Positions 62,096 to 64,000 of a stretch of 64,000 nt of DNA are shown here, piece after piece (position 1 is the first letter of the stretch; each line of letters opens with the position of its first letter). Source of the DNA: Dermanyssus gallinae. Lineage: Eukaryota; Arthropoda; Arachnida; Mesostigmata; Dermanyssidae. Under the pieces are notes generated by a model. That model did not search any database and had not been told where the DNA came from. It saw only the letters and a program-made list of their open reading frames with translations. The stretch covers positions 333,981 through 397,980 of the forward strand of contig QVRM01001115.1 of assembly GCA_003439945.1 (NCBI GenBank). Direction: 5' to 3'. Made by a program: the position numbers and the translations under genes.

Positions 62096-62984
62096 GAGTA
62101 AGGCATATATTTTAGGAATGGCTTCGTGTCTGGACAGTCGGGATTGCCTGGCGGAAACTCTCCGAAGCATCAAGTATGCAAGGAGACCGAATAACCGCGC
62201 CAAACCGCAGCAAAGCCAGCGGAAAATCTTTAGAGTGTTGGCCGCGGAGCTTGCGGATTAAGCACGCGTTTTGGTTTAAGTTTAGCCACGTTGCATTTTG
62301 TTGACGACGTAACGCTGGCGTTAGCTGACGTGTCAAAGAGCACTGAGAACTGCCTGACATGTTTCACAAACAAAGGCGCCTCGTGTAGAAATTTCAAAAT
62401 GACGTATGCGTGTGTATACCAAAAAAGCTCCTTAGCTGGAAAAGGCTACTCAGAAAGGGTTCTATACTGACCCGAAGCTGTTCGTATGGCGTTCGATCAG
62501 AGGCTAAAACTAGACTTCGTAGCAGGAACTTTTTGCGAAATGTATTGGGTTCTGTCTGCTCGAGGCTATATATATATATATATATATATATTTAAGACAA
62601 CGATCTAGATCTGCATAGCTTAATTGCAATCTATGTACCTTGTGCATAACAGCATTGAGAGCGCAAAAGGCTTGAGTTTTGAGCCCCGTCAGACACCAGA
62701 CTATCCAGGATGGCCAATAAGATTTGCACGACAGTATCAACAATGACATCTTTGCCTTGGCTGGGTTAATGTGGACATTTCATCTTGCCGCATGTCGCTG
62801 ATTGCTCGGGGTAGTGCTGCAGTGTACGGCTTTCCTGCTTTTCTTTTTGTGGCAACGCGCACAAACGCACCCATTAAAAATAAGACCGAGCTGTACATCA
62901 AGCCGTCGAAATGTACACCAAGCTGAAACGTCATCGTTAAGCGGTTTAGTATGCAATGGGAGTAGTTTTTTATGCGCGGTCCTC
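62096..62984. other. No gene confidently recognised; (TA)n at 62568-62592
   Basis: The plus frame near 62293-62470 contains HFVDDVTLALADVSKSTENC, which has the shape of an RT F-x-DD box, but nothing else in the region supports an RT. The rest has only random frames. Confidence 0.35.
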
Positions 62985-64000
62985 TCACGCAGCGGACTGT
63001 GTGCTATATCTGGCCACAAGTTATTCTATTCCGCCAAATGCAATGCTTGTAAAAATATAAGACGAGGTAACATCAATATTGCCCATGAGTGGACGCTAAG
63101 ACGAGCTCTCCTGACAGTCTCTTTGACCACTTTCGCGGACATGATCGCATCAAAGTGGGCAATACCTTCTTTCCAGGTCGCCGCTAAAGTCATCATATGG
63201 GTGACGACCTCGTTGACTAGTCGGCCTCGCACAGCGGCCGCCCTCGCGTCCCGCGCTTCGCGAAGGGCTCACAATGCAGAACAGTGCGCTCTACATCATC
63301 CGGTTCCCCCGAGTCGCATAGTACGCAGGAGTCGACTTGGTCTTTGTTAATCTAAACCATATACGCCTGGAATTGGCCGTGGCCGGTCAGCACCTGGGAC
63401 GCATAATAAGATAGCTCGCCGTGTCTGCAGTCGTACCATTGCCGTAGGTCCGGGATCAGACGTTTGGTCCTGCGACCCTTGGTGACTCCCCCAGGAGCTG
63501 CTGCCGTCACCCATTCTTTCTGCCAAGAATCCAAAGTAGCTAATCTAGCCCGTGTGGGGTCTAGATCACCGTCCAGCGCTCGTTCTGCTTGCTCCCCGGC
63601 CAGTAAATCCCGTGGCAGCATCTTAGACACGACAAGTAGTGCCTCAGTCGACACGGTACGGAATACGCGGCATACTCTATGGCCACCGGCCGTTGCGCCG
63701 ACCTCAGCTTCCTTCCTTGCCGCATGCATGCCGTCCTAAGTGCCCTGTCTGCCCATGCCGGTGCTCCGTAAAGGGCGACGGAATTCTGCAGCAGTTGCCA
63801 AAAGGCGGCGCTTTTCTTATCCAACTCCTCCGACTCTTGGCATCAGGCGCGCCAGATTGCTGGCCACCTTCCGGGCCTTTGCTGACACGTGCTGTATGTG
63901 CGCTGCGCCAGTCAGTCCCTTGTCGAGTATCACCCCGAGGTACTTTGCCCTTTTTGCAAAAATAATTGGGTGACCTGCTACTCCGACCTGTGCGTTTTTG
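62985..64000 (-). pseudogene. R1-clade retrotransposon G, ORF2 C-terminus (runs off the end)
   Basis: From the right edge on the minus strand: KYLGVILDKGL-like sequence (about 63945-63905), the thumb region (63824-63561, VALYGAPAWADRAL), then 63729-63352: RVFRTVSTEALLVVSKMLPR, WQKEWVTAAAPGG and YYASQVLTGHGQFQAYMV. After a stop comes the zinc knuckle CVLCDSGEPDDVERTVLHC (about 63325-63270) and a C-terminal helix region (63232-63026) ending with a stop. The RT active site would lie beyond the window. A separate R1-clade family from A-F, more G+C-rich. Confidence 0.85.

Noticed and set aside
62293..62470. FVDD motif in a plus-strand frame
   Set aside because: It resembles an RT F-x-DD box, but no other RT block, knuckle or endonuclease motif occurs within 1 kb, and the upstream frame closes at once. 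A four-residue match is expected by chance.

Overview
This 64 kb window is eukaryotic nuclear DNA, almost certainly from an arthropod. It carries mariner and Tc1 DNA transposons and several non-LTR retrotransposon lineages (R1-clade, R2-clade, CR1-like and a second lineage with a restriction-enzyme-like endonuclease). It also has tRNA-derived SINE-like elements, long palindromic foldback elements and very many (TA)n microsatellites. A mite, tick or insect would all fit; the sequence does not decide. I recognise no intact host gene. Nearly every coding stretch that can be named is transposon-derived and broken.

Layout. 0-5 kb: sparse DNA with a decayed mariner (949-2228), a tRNA-like repeat and AT-rich simple sequence. 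5.3-7.6 kb: a GC/CpG-rich, trinucleotide-rich block with a TATA-like site, the best candidate for the 5' region of a host gene. 7.8-10.4 kb: small remnants (two mariners, a LINE, the tail of an RLE retrotransposon). 11.4-16.7 kb: minus-strand R1-like elements, with a foldback element at 15.2-15.9 kb. 17.7-21.4 kb: an R2-like 3' fragment (+), a CR1-like element (-) and a palindromic foldback element. 21.4-25.9 kb: an R1-like copy (-) cut by a mariner. 26.5-32.4 kb: the most complete R1-like element (+), with ORF1, ORF2, 3'UTR and A-tail. 32.5-34.1 kb: a nearly intact Tc1-like transposon. 34.5-48.1 kb: a run of minus-strand retrotransposons (R2-like, R1-like E, R1-like F, RLE element) separated by (TA)n and mariner sequence. 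48.2-50.5 kb: a two-copy direct tandem duplication encoding an unrecognised protein segment. 50.7-56.8 kb: mostly unassigned, with a SINE-like element and trinucleotide-rich DNA. 56.9-59.2 kb: three abutting foldback elements. 59.2-64 kb: decayed R1-like pieces, the last running off the end.

Main observations. First, (TA)n tracts sit at the ends of retrotransposons from at least four lineages, which suggests preferential insertion into TA microsatellites or a shared way of making them. Second, three R1-like copies share a 3'UTR stem-loop with a compensatory base-pair change, a candidate recognition hairpin for the reverse transcriptase. Third, the R1-like element at 26.6 kb has overlapping UAAUG stop-start codons between ORF1 and ORF2. 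Fourth, the RLE retrotransposon seems to carry a separate gag-like zinc-knuckle ORF1. Fifth, the 48-50 kb duplication encodes a conserved protein segment I cannot assign.
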